From NCBI GenBank assembly GCA_945910005.1, contig OX246748.1, positions 15,417,368-15,481,367 on the forward strand: a stretch of 64,000 bases of DNA, in the 5' to 3' direction. Made by a program: the position numbers and the translations under genes. The notes beneath the pieces were generated by a model. The model searched no databases. It was given only the letters and a program-made list of their open reading frames with translations, and was not told the DNA's origin. How positions within the stretch are numbered: position 1 is the first letter of the stretch; each line of letters begins with the position of its first letter. Source of the DNA: Isoperla grammatica (lineage: Eukaryota > Arthropoda > Insecta > Plecoptera > Perlodidae). Of the stretch, positions 54,180 through 64,000 are shown piece after piece.

Positions 54180-54490
54180 CATAGTTCCCACGTGACGTCA
54201 CAGCGGCCATGATTGCGACACACTTGATGAGGACCAATCCTCACCAATCATTGGCAAATACTATTAAAATTACATAAATACGCCTAATTTAGAATTTAAA
54301 AAGTATACGTTACACAAAAATAAAAAAACTACCACACACCAAGTTTTTTAAAAAACAGGTCGGATTTTCAAGAAGTAAGCATTTTTGTGTTCTAGCACAA
54401 TAGGATTCAATTGTTTCTCCATAACAACGTCAAAGTTTGATCACTTATATGGCCGCCAAGTGCAAAGATGTGACGTACGTGCATCCTATA
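54180..54490. mobile_element. Possible inverted-repeat element related to 28171-28804
   Basis: CACGTGACGTCACAGCGGCC at the left and TATGGCCGCCAAGTGCAAAG, ATGTGACGTACGTGCATCCT at the right are weakly complementary. The GTGACGTCACA-GGCC-AT order resembles the left end of 28171-28804. The match is too imperfect to fix boundaries. Confidence 0.4.
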
Positions 54491-55018
54491 AATAGCATGC
54501 ATCGTTATTGCGTGTTGACTTTCCCAGCAAAGGGAATACTTTTTTTTCCCGGTTCGTAAAAAATACTATTTGCCGTAGTCTCAAATCCGTACTATAACTT
54601 CTCGTTTTCTCTTTTTATGAAAGTTTTCTATATTAGGACAAAGACGACAATAACTACATTGTGAGTCGCTGCGCTTTCATTCACTGAGCCACCGCGGTCG
54701 GGACTCGCATATCTTTGTCTCGCACGCAATAAACAATCGATTAGAGTCGAATAATCAATGACGTGCGGTTGTTAAAGGAACGATTCTGCATTTGCTTAGG
54801 CTGCGGTGACGTCGTTAAAGATTCCTCACTCCATATTGTGTGCGTAGTGTGTGTGAGTATAGTCGTTCGTGTTGACGAAATTATTGTAGAAATATCGTGT
54901 GAGAAATGCGAAGGAAATCATAATTGGCATTCGACACTGCATGCTCACACGTAGGGGTATATATACCTTAATTGGATAAATATAAACACTATATAAATCA
55001 GAAACAATCTATAGGCTA
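54491..55018. other. Unassigned, with a tRNA-like scrap
   Basis: On the minus strand GGTGGCTCAGTGAATGAAAG (54668-54700) looks like an A box/D-arm but no B box follows. The plus frame 54763-54954 is Cys/Val-rich with no recognisable fold. Confidence 0.35.
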
Positions 55019-55300
55019 CTAGCAACACCAAAAGACAACAATGAAACAAATGAATTGAATCGATGGACAAACAACAAGCTGTCAAAAAATAATTTCTTCT
55101 GATTTTGGAAACAAAACAAAAAACAAACAAATACTCATACAAAACTTTCACTTTGTCGTTGTCCATCATTAAAAGTTTTTAATGGCGAGCAGTTACTATT
55201 GCTACACTTGTTTTTATTTATATGGTTGCAATTTTATTATTTTGACAGCTGATTGTTTGTCCATCAGTTTAATTCATTTGTTTCATTGTTGTATTTCGGA
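55019..55300. mobile_element. F3 foldback copy
   Basis: CTAGCAACACCAAAAGACAAC and GAATCGATGGACAAACAAC at the left; TTTGACAGCTGATTGTTTG, CATCAGTTTAATTCATTTG at the right. The outer right end is truncated just after GTTGTATTTCGG. Confidence 0.8.
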
Positions 55301-55344
55301 ATGAATGAAATATTTTTCTAAAGAAGGTAATTATAGGGTCGTAT

Positions 55345-55472
55345 GCAGAGTCAAGTGTCAAGTTAAATACAAGATTTGTTGCAATGGAATTGTTTCATTA
55401 CATACTATCTTACATAAGAAGAACAAACTCCATAGCAACCATAAACAAATCACATACTTTACTCGACTGTGC
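55345..55472. mobile_element. F4 foldback, copy 2
   Basis: GCAGAGTCAAGTGTCAAG, AAATACAAGATTTGTTGCAA and GGAATTGTTTCATTACAT, ending ACTCGACTGTGC; the same order as 14278-14400. The 73-codon frame here is an artefact of the element. Confidence 0.72.
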
Positions 55473-56079
55473 ATTCAATGCATACAACTTTATAATAGAT
55501 GGTGTCTAAGGCTGAAACGTTTTTGAGTTGTAAGTTATCGCATGTACACGAAACCTTCAACACATGTTCTTAAATCTTTGATTTGTTAAATTGTTACAAC
55601 TAATTTAGAAACAATGGACAATTTATACGATTATTTAACGATTCTATCACCGGACATGCTAGACCGGCTCCTCCACCATTGGTGATATATTCTGATTAGA
55701 CCAAGCACGGGCAACCTTTTTCATTCGCGGGCCATATTCTGATTTTCTGTATGTGTCGAGGCCTAATTTATTGTGTGTATATGTTAAATGTGAAAAAGGG
55801 GGGCGTAGCAGCGATCAGTCAGCAAATATTCAGGCGTGTAGTTGCGTGGGTTTCAAGAGATCTGGGGCTAAGCCCCAGGCGCTATTTTTTATCCTCCAGA
55901 TAGAATTTACAATGATCTGAGCAAGCAAGTAAGGTACATTTTGGGTGAATTTTTAAATTCGAACTTGAATGTATATTTATATATTAAAATACGGAGGCTT
56001 TCGTGGCCCGGGTTAATGTTTGTAAAATTAAAAACATGTCGGGTTATTACGCCACGTCGGCGAAAGTCTAAGTTCAGTA

Positions 56080-56115
<36 letters not shown>

Positions 56116-57495
56116 TTAATTCAACCTTATGTATCGGTGTATTTACAAAAACGTGAAGCCTCCCCGTGAGCAGTTGTGGAGATACCGGGACAGGTGCCTT
56201 AAAAACGAGACTGTCCCGCAAAAAGCGGGACGAACGGACACCCTATCCAAATTCGATTTATATTTAACTATTAAGGTAACCATGTTGTGTGAGTGTGTGT
56301 GTGTTTGTGTGTGTGTGCACTTCGGGTTTATAACTTGGTATCTGTAGCTATATAGTATATACTCTAGCTTATACATAGTATACTAGTATCGTCTACTAGT
56401 TTCTTATGTGTAGCTCACGGGAGCATGTTTTTTGTGTGTAAGTGCGCGTGTCCTTGCATGGGAACAATATAGTTCATATTATTTATTATATTCATCTGCA
56501 ATGTTATCTCGGGCCCGGGTGTTCTCTTACAACAGTGAACAGAGTGAATTCCATCAGCTGGCCCAGCTATGGCCACTCAACCGTTATGCGCTAGATACGA
56601 AAGTATGCGGGTCTTATCACTCTAAATAATTGTTAAGTTACATGGAAAACCAACTACTTCCTCCGTTCATTGATTTTGTTGAAGGTTGCTGACTTTTTTA
56701 AAATGTTTTGAATATCATCCCTATAATAGTTGGCCTAGTCTGATCTGAGATTTGTTTAAAGGTATGTAACCATGTAGCATGTATCCGTCCATGCAATATT
56801 ATACTTTGATCTGTTCCTCCAATCACAGACCGTATCACATGTGACGGCGGACTGTGATTGGTTGAACCGAAAAACGATGGAATTGCAGGGACCGGATGCA
56901 AATGTTATTTGTGGCTGCATTGCAGTATGGTGGTTATACAACTAGTTTTTTTCCATCTTCATCTTCGACTGTTGTTAACTTTTCTATCGTCTACAAATGA
57001 CTGTCTTCCATCAACAATCTCATTATTGTGCAGCATTAGGCTACGCTTTGTGAATAGATAATTAATTGACTAATTATTCTGAGGTATGTTTCTAATATCC
57101 AGAGATTTACAACATATGTTCTTAATGGCAAATCGTTTGATTGTCTCCACCAAAATAAGTATTTTCAGAAAATAATGGACAGCTATTAAATACTCAAAAC
57201 ATCATTATTTAGATGAAATGGCGAAGGGGAAAATACATCAGTTATAATGACGAGCGATTCAGCGAGTGGAGAGTAGTAAATGTTGAGCAGCATAAATTGT
57301 GATAAATTCGGGCTACATTAGAATGACACGATCGTAACTCACTGTCAATCGAGCTAACTTTTGTTCATTAATTGCCAAATCAGTGGCAAATATAAAACAA
57401 AACAAGTTAATTACGACGTTAGAACGTCAATATTTTTGTTTCTAGAAGGTTCAAACAAGATGTGGTTGATTCATGGCAGTGCCATGAATATTCTT
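55473..57495. other. Unassigned with simple repeats and a retroelement-like motif
   Basis: AGGCTTTCGTGGCCCGGG at 55995-56012, followed by GTCGGGTTATTACGCCACGT near 56038-56058, resembles inverted-terminal sequences of Penelope-like or related retroelements. (AT)n at about 56081-56105 and degenerate (GT)n at 56290-56320. The rest is unrecognised; short frames at 56432-57061 lack domains. Confidence 0.45.
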
Positions 57496-57927
57496 ACAAA
57501 CACCCAAGGTCTACTGGATTTACTCCTAGCGGAGTAATTGCGAAGCGCACTCTACTGGATTTACTCCTAGCGGAGTAATTGCGAAGCGCAAAGTAAGGTC
57601 ATTGAATGAGATCTAAAATCGCCATTTTGGATCCAACTACAAAAATCGCATTAATTTTTAAATAATTCTCACCAATAATATGAATTTACGCGTAAAGTAT
57701 TACAAAATATATATATATAGAATGTGAAGACAAAATCTCATTACCGATTGTTATTTTGTCTTTTTGGCCCATAATTTGTTTTGACAGATCAATTCATTTG
57801 TTTTTCTGAATGATTCTCCCATTTGAATAACATGGGATTTTTAACATTATAAAAACAGGTTAGATGACCTTAGTTCGCGCGCGTTGCGCGCGCGCTACAA
57901 GCAATCTAGTGGACCTTGACAAACACC
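57496..57927. mobile_element. D9 element copy 2 with perfect 9 bp target duplication
   Basis: The element proper is 57505-57918 (414 bp), opposite in orientation to copy 1. Ends are CAAGGTCTACTGGATTTACT and the complement of CAATCTAGTGGACCTTG. ACAAACACC flanks it at 57496-57504 and 57919-57927. Near its left end a 41 bp unit starting TCTACTGGATTTACTCCTAG is present twice in tandem. GTTCGCGCGCGTTGCGCGCG near the right end matches the GCGCGC block of copy 1. No coding capacity. Confidence 0.88.
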
Positions 57928-58624
57928 AGTCTGCAGTGACGTGTGCACGATGCAGGGAACCACAGTCAACTACCTTTATAGACCGAGAACGGTGTGGTTC
58001 AAGCCCGAATCCTAGGCCGGGTATTTTACTTCCATCTTCACATTTTCTCTTATTTTTTTAATATTATTTTTAATAGATCGGCTTAGATCCGAAATCCTAT
58101 ACCGGATGTTCTTCTAACTTCCACTCTGAGGTTTATGGAACCTCCTCCATACCTTGGAGAATGTTTCGACCAAGGAAAGTATTTGATCAAGCGTTACTGT
58201 CATTGCAACGTTAAACGTTATTTACTTTTGACACCTTCAAATTGGACAGAAAAGCCGCCATGCAAACTGTGAAATGCCATTAAAAAAGCAACAAGCCAAT
58301 TAGGTTTTAATTCGCCCAGAAAAGTGGCGAAGGGTTTTGTGACGTGTTTTATTAAGCCACACGTCTATTGTATGTCGTGAAAGCACTGTGGAAAGCAGCT
58401 AGAAGGCGTGAGTGTTCATATAAGCAATTAATTATAGCCTCATCTGGTGTTAAGACTTCTAGACAGAAAACAAAATGTATGAAATCAATATTTAACAAAG
58501 ACATTATGGAGACGTTGTGGAGTTTTAAAAATAAAAATAGAAATTAAAAAATTTCAAACGCAAAAGAGATAATGTAACATTGTTGAAATGTGCAAAAAGG
58601 TGGGCAACGAACCATTTGAATACA
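57928..58624. other. Unassigned
   Basis: Nothing recognised; the plus frame to 58061 starts inside the D9 element. Confidence 0.4.
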
Positions 58625-58840
58625 ATTATCACTCCACAATCAAACATAAGATTAAGATGGATGTTATAAATAAGAAATTATCACTCCACAATTAAACATA
58701 AGATTAAGATGGATGTTATAAATAAGAAGTTATTACTAAACAATCAAACATGAGATTACGATGGATGTTATAAATAAGAAATTATCACTCCACAATCAAA
58801 CATAAGATAAAGATGGATGTTATAAATTAAGAAATGTTAA
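58625..58840 (+). repeat. 52 bp tandem repeat, four units
   Basis: Units start near 58625, 58677, 58729 and 58781: ATTATCACTCCACAATCAAA, CATAAGATTAAGATGGATGT, TATAAATAAGAA. Confidence 0.93.
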
Positions 58841-59407
58841 CTGAATAGGATGTGTTACTTGAATAAAGTCCAAAACACAGAAGTTGGTTCCGAGCGTCGC
58901 CTAGCGGGCGTCTAACGTACTACCTCAACCCGCCCACCAACCTGTCAATACGGGTAATAACAGCGGCCTGAGTGTGGCAACCAAGAGAACTAGAAAACAC
59001 TAAAACACTAAAACACACCCACCTACATTGCTAAACTGTCGAAAAACTAGTTAAAATTTATTACCAAATAAAAGTACCACCTCTTTTTCAGACAGGTGGG
59101 TTCGGAAGCTCTTTTCACGGCCCTCTTGTTCTCTCGAACATCTGTTTGTGAGTCACGACCTCTTCGAGCCACAACAGCGTGTTATTTAGAGGGCTGCGGA
59201 TTACCCGTTGCCCTCAATGGAAGAATGATCGCCTCGCGGGTAACCACTGCAATAAAAGTAAACCACCGTTCAAGATTAAACAAACCGACGCTACGGTGAA
59301 AATAAAACGTTGTGGCTTATTGTGGAATAAGCGAAACCTGTGGTGGAATGGTAGGAGTTTTGTTTGGTGGATGCAACACATCTCAAAAGCATAATTCTCA
59401 ATCGGTT
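58841..59407. other. Unassigned, GC-richer at 58880-58990 and 59095-59350
   Basis: Two overlapping plus frames (59096-59299, 59179-59394) follow a polypyrimidine-AG CTCTTTTTCAG at 59081-59091. No domain recognised; evidence is too weak to call an exon. Confidence 0.35.
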
Positions 59408-59552
59408 TTAAGGTGTAGGTCGTAAGGCGTATTGCAATGTGTATGTTTCAATGCAACTGGTCATAATCCGTCGTAAGGTGTAAGACGTAAGAAGCTCACT
59501 GCTTTGACACATCTTACGCCTTATTCCATAAACCATACGACTTGCACCTTAA
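59408..59552. mobile_element. Foldback flanked by TTAA, 137 bp
   Basis: The element is 59412-59548: GGTGTAGGTCGTAAGGCGTA at the left and the complement of CCATACGACTTGCACC at the right, TTAA on both sides. Internally GTAAGGTGTAAGACGTAAGA pairs with TCTTACGCCTTAT, making most of it foldable. A related scrap GTGTAAGGTGTAAGACAGG is at about 59999. Confidence 0.72.
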
Positions 59553-59884
59553 AGTCTTATATGACAAATTGTGAATTATGCTTAAAGTACGTAATCAACG
59601 TAAGTACGTTGACAACGTATGTAGTATATCTGATGTAACTTTCAGAGCACTGTATCTAGATCAACTGATATAAGTAGAAACTTTTATCAAATCATGTTGA
59701 GGCCGTGGGGTTGGCCATATTACTAAAATTTGTTTATTGGACAGACTTGAATTTTAGAGAAGCACTATGCTTGAAGTGTTCCAAATAACCCATTGCATTT
59801 TAATATTATCCATTAACTACTAAAGTATATTATTTTATGTGCGCAATTAAGTTTTATTCATTTACAAAACTCATTTTCATAATA
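59553..59884. other. Unassigned
   Basis: ACGTAATCAACGTAAGTACG is a small internal repeat. Nothing else. Confidence 0.4.
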
Positions 59885-59985
59885 ATTGGGAAAGTGGGGG
59901 GAAAAGACAGAGTCTTCTTTCGTCGCGTCTTACGACAAGCAGATTCACTCTGAGTATATTCTACCCCGGGCCCAGACGGGTCACC
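59885..59985 (-). mobile_element. Repeat G core fragment
   Basis: GTGGGGGGAAAAGACAGAGT, CGTCGCGTCTTACGACAAGC and AGATTCACTCTGAGTATATT, then CCCGGGCCCAGACGGGT, extending repeat G beyond the end seen at 34443. Confidence 0.65.
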
Positions 59986-60045
59986 GACTTACACTAAAGT
60001 GTAAGGTGTAAGACAGGCAAACAAAAATATATTAAAAGAGAGAAC

Positions 60046-60360
60046 TTGCGCAAGAATCGCAGCACTTTAGCAAGAAACTCTCGGAAATATTGCACGCGAC
60101 AAATCAGCGATGATTTGCAAGGAGATCCGGCCCGACATCGAGTGTTATGGTGCCTTTTAATGGCAACACTGTGCGGAGCCGCACACGGGGGCCATTATAC
60201 CTTAGAGATAACCCGCCCGCCTACGCACTGATATCTACCGGCGTGATCTCGCCCCGCACGGCAGAGTTTATCACTAGTACATCCGGGACAGAGATTAGCC
60301 AGAGCTGTTATTGTTCAGACACTAATTACACAGCCGTAGCGATGCCTGCGTACAAGTGTA
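60046..60360 (+). pseudogene. Coding-like block, possibly a frameshifted exon, cut by D9 copy 3
   Basis: Base composition is GC-richer than the neighbours. One frame (to 60231) contains Arg-His-Arg followed by VLWCLLMATLCGAAHG, which looks like a signal peptide with a small-residue cleavage site, then HYTLEITRPPTH and a stop. An overlapping frame continues with ISTGVISPRTAEFITSTSGT, a Cys-x-Cys pair and further residues to 60360. A one-base change would join the two. The block ends at the 9 bp target site of D9 copy 3; after the transposon the frame would close within about 45 bases. I recognise no family. It may be a real but broken secreted-protein exon, or chance. Confidence 0.25.
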
Positions 60361-60493
60361 CCAAGGTCCGCTTGATCTCCGCCTAGCGGAGGCTCGTCGA
60401 ACTTCCATGTTAGGTCGTCGCAAGGGAACCAAAACCACCATGCTGTCGCCCACTACAAAAACAGCATTTATAAACAAATGTGTAAGCTGTAGA

Positions 60494-60669
60494 TAAAGGC
60501 TGGTCCCCACAGATTTTGAAGACATAATGCATAAGGTTTTAAGACGTTGTTTTAAAAAAAACAATGAAAACAACGTCTTAAAACTAAAACTTTGTGTGAA
60601 CGCCAGTACGTGTTTCCTATGATCCAACTTTACGACTACGCGTTAAAAATCTGTGTGGACCAGCCTTCA
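60494..60669. mobile_element. F1 foldback copy 2, nested in D9
   Basis: The element is 60497-60666: AGGCTGGTCCCCACAGATTT to AAAAATCTGTGTGGACCAGCC, inverse in orientation to copy 1. Flanks are TAA and TCA, i.e. one mutated duplication base. The same AAAACAACGTCTTAAAAC core is present as in copy 1. Confidence 0.82.
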
Positions 60670-60844
60670 TGTAAACTTATACTTAAAACACGTCAATGAG
60701 ACATTTCGATCAAATGCAATGAATATTAATCTTACAATAGTGTGATATATCCTTTAAGGACAAAGTTATTTTGACAGTTCACTTCATAATATGTTATCTT
60801 TAACGTTTCTCCTATTTGAATGACATGTATTTTTTAACATTTTT

Positions 60845-60912
60845 TTATTCTATTTATTTAATATATATATCCTCAGTTATAAAAACTGATTTGCAAGGGA
60901 GGACTTTAAACG
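60845..60912 (-). mobile_element. Tail T scrap inside D9 copy 3
   Basis: TTCTATTTATTTAATATA, CAGTTATAAAAACTGATTTG and GGGAGGACTTTAAA match the last 65 bp of tail T. Confidence 0.6.
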
Positions 60913-61008
60913 GACTGTTGAACGGACTGCGATGACCTAACTTACGAGTTCGACGAGCCTCCGCTAGGCAGAGATCCTTGCAAGTGTAGGGCACAACTTT
61001 GCGCTCAA

Positions 61009-61495
61009 TATTACATAGTTTCATGATAAAGAAACTAAACTATTGCCGCATTGTCTCTATAGCGTACTAGTCTGCTGTCCTATCTTTCTTCATCGCCGTA
61101 CAATGTCTCTATTTCACTCTAAGCGTGGACGCATAACATAATCAGTTGAAAGCATTGCGAAACTTTAGACTTTGCGCCAAATATTACATAGTTTTATGGT
61201 TAAGAAACTAAACTTTTGCCGCATTATCTCTATAACGTACTAGTCTGCTGTCCTATCTTTCTTCATCGTAATACATTGTCTCTATTTCACTCTAAGCGTA
61301 GACGTGCAACATTGTCAGTTGAAAGCATTGCAAAAATTTGCGCCCAATATTACATAGTTTTATGCTAAAGAAACTAAACTATTATCGCACCTCTCCTATA
61401 GCGTACTATAGTCTGCTGTCCTATTTTTCTCTATCGCTGTACATTGTCTCTATTTCACTGTAAGCGTGGACGTGTAACATTGTCAGTTGCAGCTA
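61009..61495 (+). repeat. 162-165 bp tandem repeat, three units
   Basis: Units start at TTTGCGC.CAATATTACATAG (61009, 61171, 61336). Each has AAGAAACTAAACTATTGCCG, CGTACTAGTCTGCTGTCCTA, CATTGTCTCTATTTCACTCT and AAGCGTGGACG. It begins 20 bp after the target site of D9 copy 3. Confidence 0.92.
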
Positions 61496-62462
61496 GTTAT
61501 CTCTGTGTAATTATTTTATATATCAAACATAGATATTCTAAAATGCCAGTCGGAATCAAAACAACGCCGCGTTCATTTAATTACAAATGTTGTGCAACGT
61601 TCTTCTAATTAAGGTTTCTTTCGGGTTCCTTTGTATACAAAACGAAGCTCAGAATGAAGCTCAGACTGTTTAAAAACAAAACACGAATAAAAAACCAGTC
61701 AGACATTGGTAGAGCCATTTCGTCCTAATGCTCCTAACAACTAGCTATCTTGAAAAACAACAAAAGGTTGTCGGCAAAAAAGTTTACTGCTTTTCTAAAT
61801 CGAACGAAACCGAGTGCGTGACTATGCAGACACTGCCCTCTAAAGTAATTACTTTACTCTGCAAGGCCGTGGACCAGCTTGAGCTGCAGCGGTTGTGTTT
61901 GTTTTGTTTTGTTTTGTTTTGTATAGCTGCACGCGAGCGAGAAGAAACACAAACAAAAACGTCTTATAGCCGGCGCGCGCGCAACTTGTTTGTTTGTGAT
62001 GATGCTTCGTCGTGGCATAAAACACCCGTCTCGTCGGCGGAGGACCCAGATAATTGTGAGCGTTGATGTTCTTTTTGGATTAGTTTTTTATGAGTCTGGA
62101 GATGTGACCAAATGCACCAAACACGACCACAAAGCACGTGTGTGCATAACATCGCTGAAAAGACTCCGCATACAAATTCTCACATTCTTTTGAGCTGGAA
62201 TTGCTATAATACCATACTATACAGAATCTACTTCGTTTGTCTTTCATTGTTCCATCACTATTCAATTAGCATTACTTTTATCAATGATTTAATACAATTT
62301 GTATAAACCCGTATTTTTTATTGTATTTTATTAATTTTTGTTATTTTTAACCTAGTTGATTTTTATTTATTTCTCACAGACTCACACACATACACAAGTA
62401 GAGTGTATCAAAATGTGGTACAACAAAACCATATTGAAACAATTCTATACTGAAAAGAACTT
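61496..62462. other. Unassigned
   Basis: The 112-codon plus frame at 61728-62066 is crossed by a GTTTTGTTTTGTTTTG simple run and overlaps other frames on both strands; no domain recognised, so not called. The rest is AT-rich. Confidence 0.4.
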
Positions 62463-62592
62463 GTGAACGGTGAATTTGGATTTTGAAGCCATCGTAGAAA
62501 CGAAAAACATAATAAATTATGTAAATGTCTCCCACTGGAAATCAGATCTTGTAACCGATTGGGTAGACAATAAAAACAAGTATATTTATTTT
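62463..62592 (+). mobile_element. SINE-A, old diverged copy
   Basis: ACGGTGAATTTGGATTTTGA, CATCGTAGAAACGAA, CTCCCACTGGAAATCAGATC and GATTGGGTAGACAATAA keep the order of SINE-A with many changes and a large internal deletion. Confidence 0.65.
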
Positions 62593-63130
62593 AATATTAT
62601 CGCACTGAATCCTTATAGTCAGTGCTCCAACCTAGGGGTACAAAAACATAAGTTAATGCGTTATTAGTACAAAAGAGATGCGATAAGTCTATCAAAATAC
62701 ATTTTGCATAAACTGTTTCGAAGTTTCTAGTGTTGAATAACGTTAAACAAAGGGGGTGGGGATGGGTGGAAATCAAGACAACATTTACGTCGCCTGGACT
62801 TCGTTTTAGCAGTATGGGAATCTGATTTACATAAATGTGCGCAAAGTCTCAAGAATGGAAATTAATGCTATTTCGTGTTTGTGGCTGCTTTCAACAACTG
62901 ATAATTAAGTTAATGTTGTGTAGACAAGTAAGCTATCGATACGTATACGAGTAATGCAAAGTTTGTGTAGCCGATAACTTTGCGGTATAGCTGTGAAACT
63001 ATAGAGTTGTCGTTGTATGTTGACAACAAGGAAGTGTGTGATTCAAAATCACATGAGACACAAGCAACCTACTTCATAATCAAAATATTGACATCAATGT
63101 CCAAAAACATGTCTATCTATACAGTAATTT
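62593..63130. other. Unassigned
   Basis: Nothing recognised. Confidence 0.4.
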
Positions 63131-63214
63131 ATTTTGGAAGCTTCCACGGCCGAAGTTAAATATACTATCGTAGTTTGCCGTGTATAACCATGTCAATTAA
63201 GATGGAAAGAAAAC

Positions 63215-63258
63215 AATCCAACGTTTCGCCCATATTGCAGTGGGCTTCTTCAGGGACC
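63215..63258 (-). ncRNA. Hammerhead-ribozyme-like core
   Basis: Read 5' to 3' on the minus strand: GGUCC (stem I), CUGAAGA (core CUGANGA), an extra A, GCCCA-CUGCAAUA-UGGGC (stem II hairpin, 5 bp), GAAAC, GUU (cleavage triplet of NUH form), GGAUU (pairs with GGUCC through three Watson-Crick and two G-U pairs). Stem III would be just AC/GU with no loop, as reported for hammerhead motifs in Penelope-like elements and some retrozymes. The extra A between core and stem II and the weak stem I argue against efficient activity. This is inference from pattern only. Confidence 0.4.
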
Positions 63259-63359
63259 TTCGGAGAGTGTTGACACAGAAAGCAACGGCTTTCATATAGG
63301 GGAACTCTAGACAGTGTTTCTGTCAGAATAACACCCACTATCGCAAAGACAAACATTGA

Positions 63360-63600
63360 ATTGTTTCCACTTTTTGACACAATTATACAAGGAAAACCAC
63401 CACGGAAAGCCAAACTTCGGATTGTTTCCACTTTTTGACACGGTTATACACGGAAAACCACCACGGAAAGCCAAACGTTGGATTGTTTCCACTTTTTGAC
63501 ACGGTTATACCCGGAAAACCACGGAAAGCCAAACGTCGGATTGTTTCCACTTTTTGAAACGTTTATATCCGGAAAACGATAGTATTTGTCTATACTGTCG
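63360..63600. repeat. 60 bp tandem repeat, four units
   Basis: Starts of ATTGTTTCCACTTTTTGACA-type units are at 63360, 63421, 63482 and 63540 (61, 61, 58 bp); each continues GGTTATACACGGAAAACC and ACCACGGAAAGCCAAACGTTGG. Confidence 0.92.
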
Positions 63601-64000
63601 TTGACGAAATGTACCACCATATTTTAATGGTATAGATCTCCACAAGATGTAGAAGAAACGGGACACAAAGCTTGTTGTATTGCAAGAAGATTCACGATTC
63701 TGTTTTACAATCTGAAGTTTTTGAACGGTTTTATTTGGTCTTAATACAATTCTTCCTATTTACGGGGGAAATTAGCTCGACATTGTGGCAAACCCGATAA
63801 TGCATTACAGACAGTGCTACAAACACGATGAAAATGTTTCAAAAAGCTAATCCCATAAATTAACTTATAACCTGCACAAAGTGTTTTTCTTCCAAAAATG
63901 TAGAAACCATAATAAAAGAAATAAAAGAAACCGTCAATGTTTTCGTTTCAAAGTAAACTATACTTGGTTCCAACGTAACTAACACCCTTCTTAGCCGTCG
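63601..64000. other. Unassigned AT-rich DNA to the window end
   Basis: Nothing recognised. Confidence 0.4.

Larger units (their letters stand above)
60353..60989. mobile_element. D9 element copy 3, diverged, with two nested insertions
   Basis: The element proper is 60362-60980. Ends are CAAGGTCCGCTTGATC and the complement of GCAGAGATCCTTG, with longer subterminal inverted repeats (CTAGCGGAGGCTCGTCGAAC mirrored by GTTCGACGAGCCTCCGCTAG). Target duplication CAAGTGTAC / CAAGTGTAG (8 of 9). Internal landmarks CACTACAAAAACAGCATTTA and CTCCTATTTGAATGACATG match copy 2. An F1 foldback (60497-60666) and a tail T scrap (60845-60912) lie inside. Confidence 0.78.
63131..63600. mobile_element. Inverted retroelement-like structure with 60 bp tandem arm
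   Basis: The minus strand from 63227 leftwards reads AAACGTTGGATTGTTTTC, GACATGGTTATACACGGCAA, ACGATAGTATATTTAA, then GGCCGTGGAAGC. The plus strand at 63473-63590 reads AAACGTTGGATTGTTTCC, GACACGGTTATACCCGG, AAAACGATAGTATTTG. The locus is therefore head-to-head copies of one sequence, the right-hand one tandemly repeated. The GGCCG-rich outer end resembles 11349 and 55995. Overlapping minus frames (63165-63492) are artefacts of the repeat. A Penelope-like or related element is a possibility, based on the hammerhead-like core only. Confidence 0.55.

Noticed and set aside
61728..62066. 112-codon plus-strand frame
   Set aside because: Crossed by a GTTTT simple run, overlapped by frames on both strands, no recognisable domain.

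Overview
The window looks like non-coding DNA from a large, AT-rich, repeat-laden eukaryotic genome, most likely an invertebrate animal. The reasons are: no gene-dense stretch, no long ORF outside tandem repeats, abundant di-/tri-/hexanucleotide microsatellites, several minisatellites, tRNA-headed and 5S rRNA-headed SINEs, LINE 3' tails and many short inverted-repeat DNA transposons. I cannot name the clade from sequence alone. An arthropod would fit, but this is inference. Family names below (SINE-A, SINE-B, 5S-SINE, repeat G, tail T, F1 to F5, D9) are labels local to this answer.

Layout. 1-8.4 kb: SINE-A copies, LINE 3' tail T, repeat G, a 510 bp foldback element, the first D9 element with a perfect 9 bp target duplication, one small ORF for a cysteine-rich secreted-peptide-like product (7240-7452, minus), and an F1 foldback. 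8.4-15 kb: mostly unassigned AT-rich DNA, a tRNA-like piece, repeat G pieces and a GTGTGC array. 15-24 kb: long ATG microsatellites, an 18 bp minisatellite, homopolymer G/C tracts, a tandemly amplified repeat G tail and a LINE tail. 24-37 kb: many foldback elements, SINE-B with a nested foldback, the first 5S-SINE with a nested foldback, and a CpG-rich block ending in a consensus 5' splice site at 37128/37129. That block is the best promoter/first-exon candidate. 37-50 kb: SINE-A, F2 elements and minisatellites with 37, 10, 108 and 16 bp units; the second 5S-SINE lies 31 bp from the 16 bp array. 50-64 kb: F3 and F4 foldbacks, D9 copies two and three, a coding-like GC-richer block interrupted by D9 copy three, and a terminal inverted structure carrying a hammerhead-ribozyme-like core.

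No set of genes working together can be supported. The biology visible here is transposon biology: families recognisable from terminal repeats, target duplications and nested insertions, and tandem arrays grown from or beside them. Any protein-coding call here is tentative. Most open frames are artefacts of tandem repeats or are shared only because the same transposon occurs several times.
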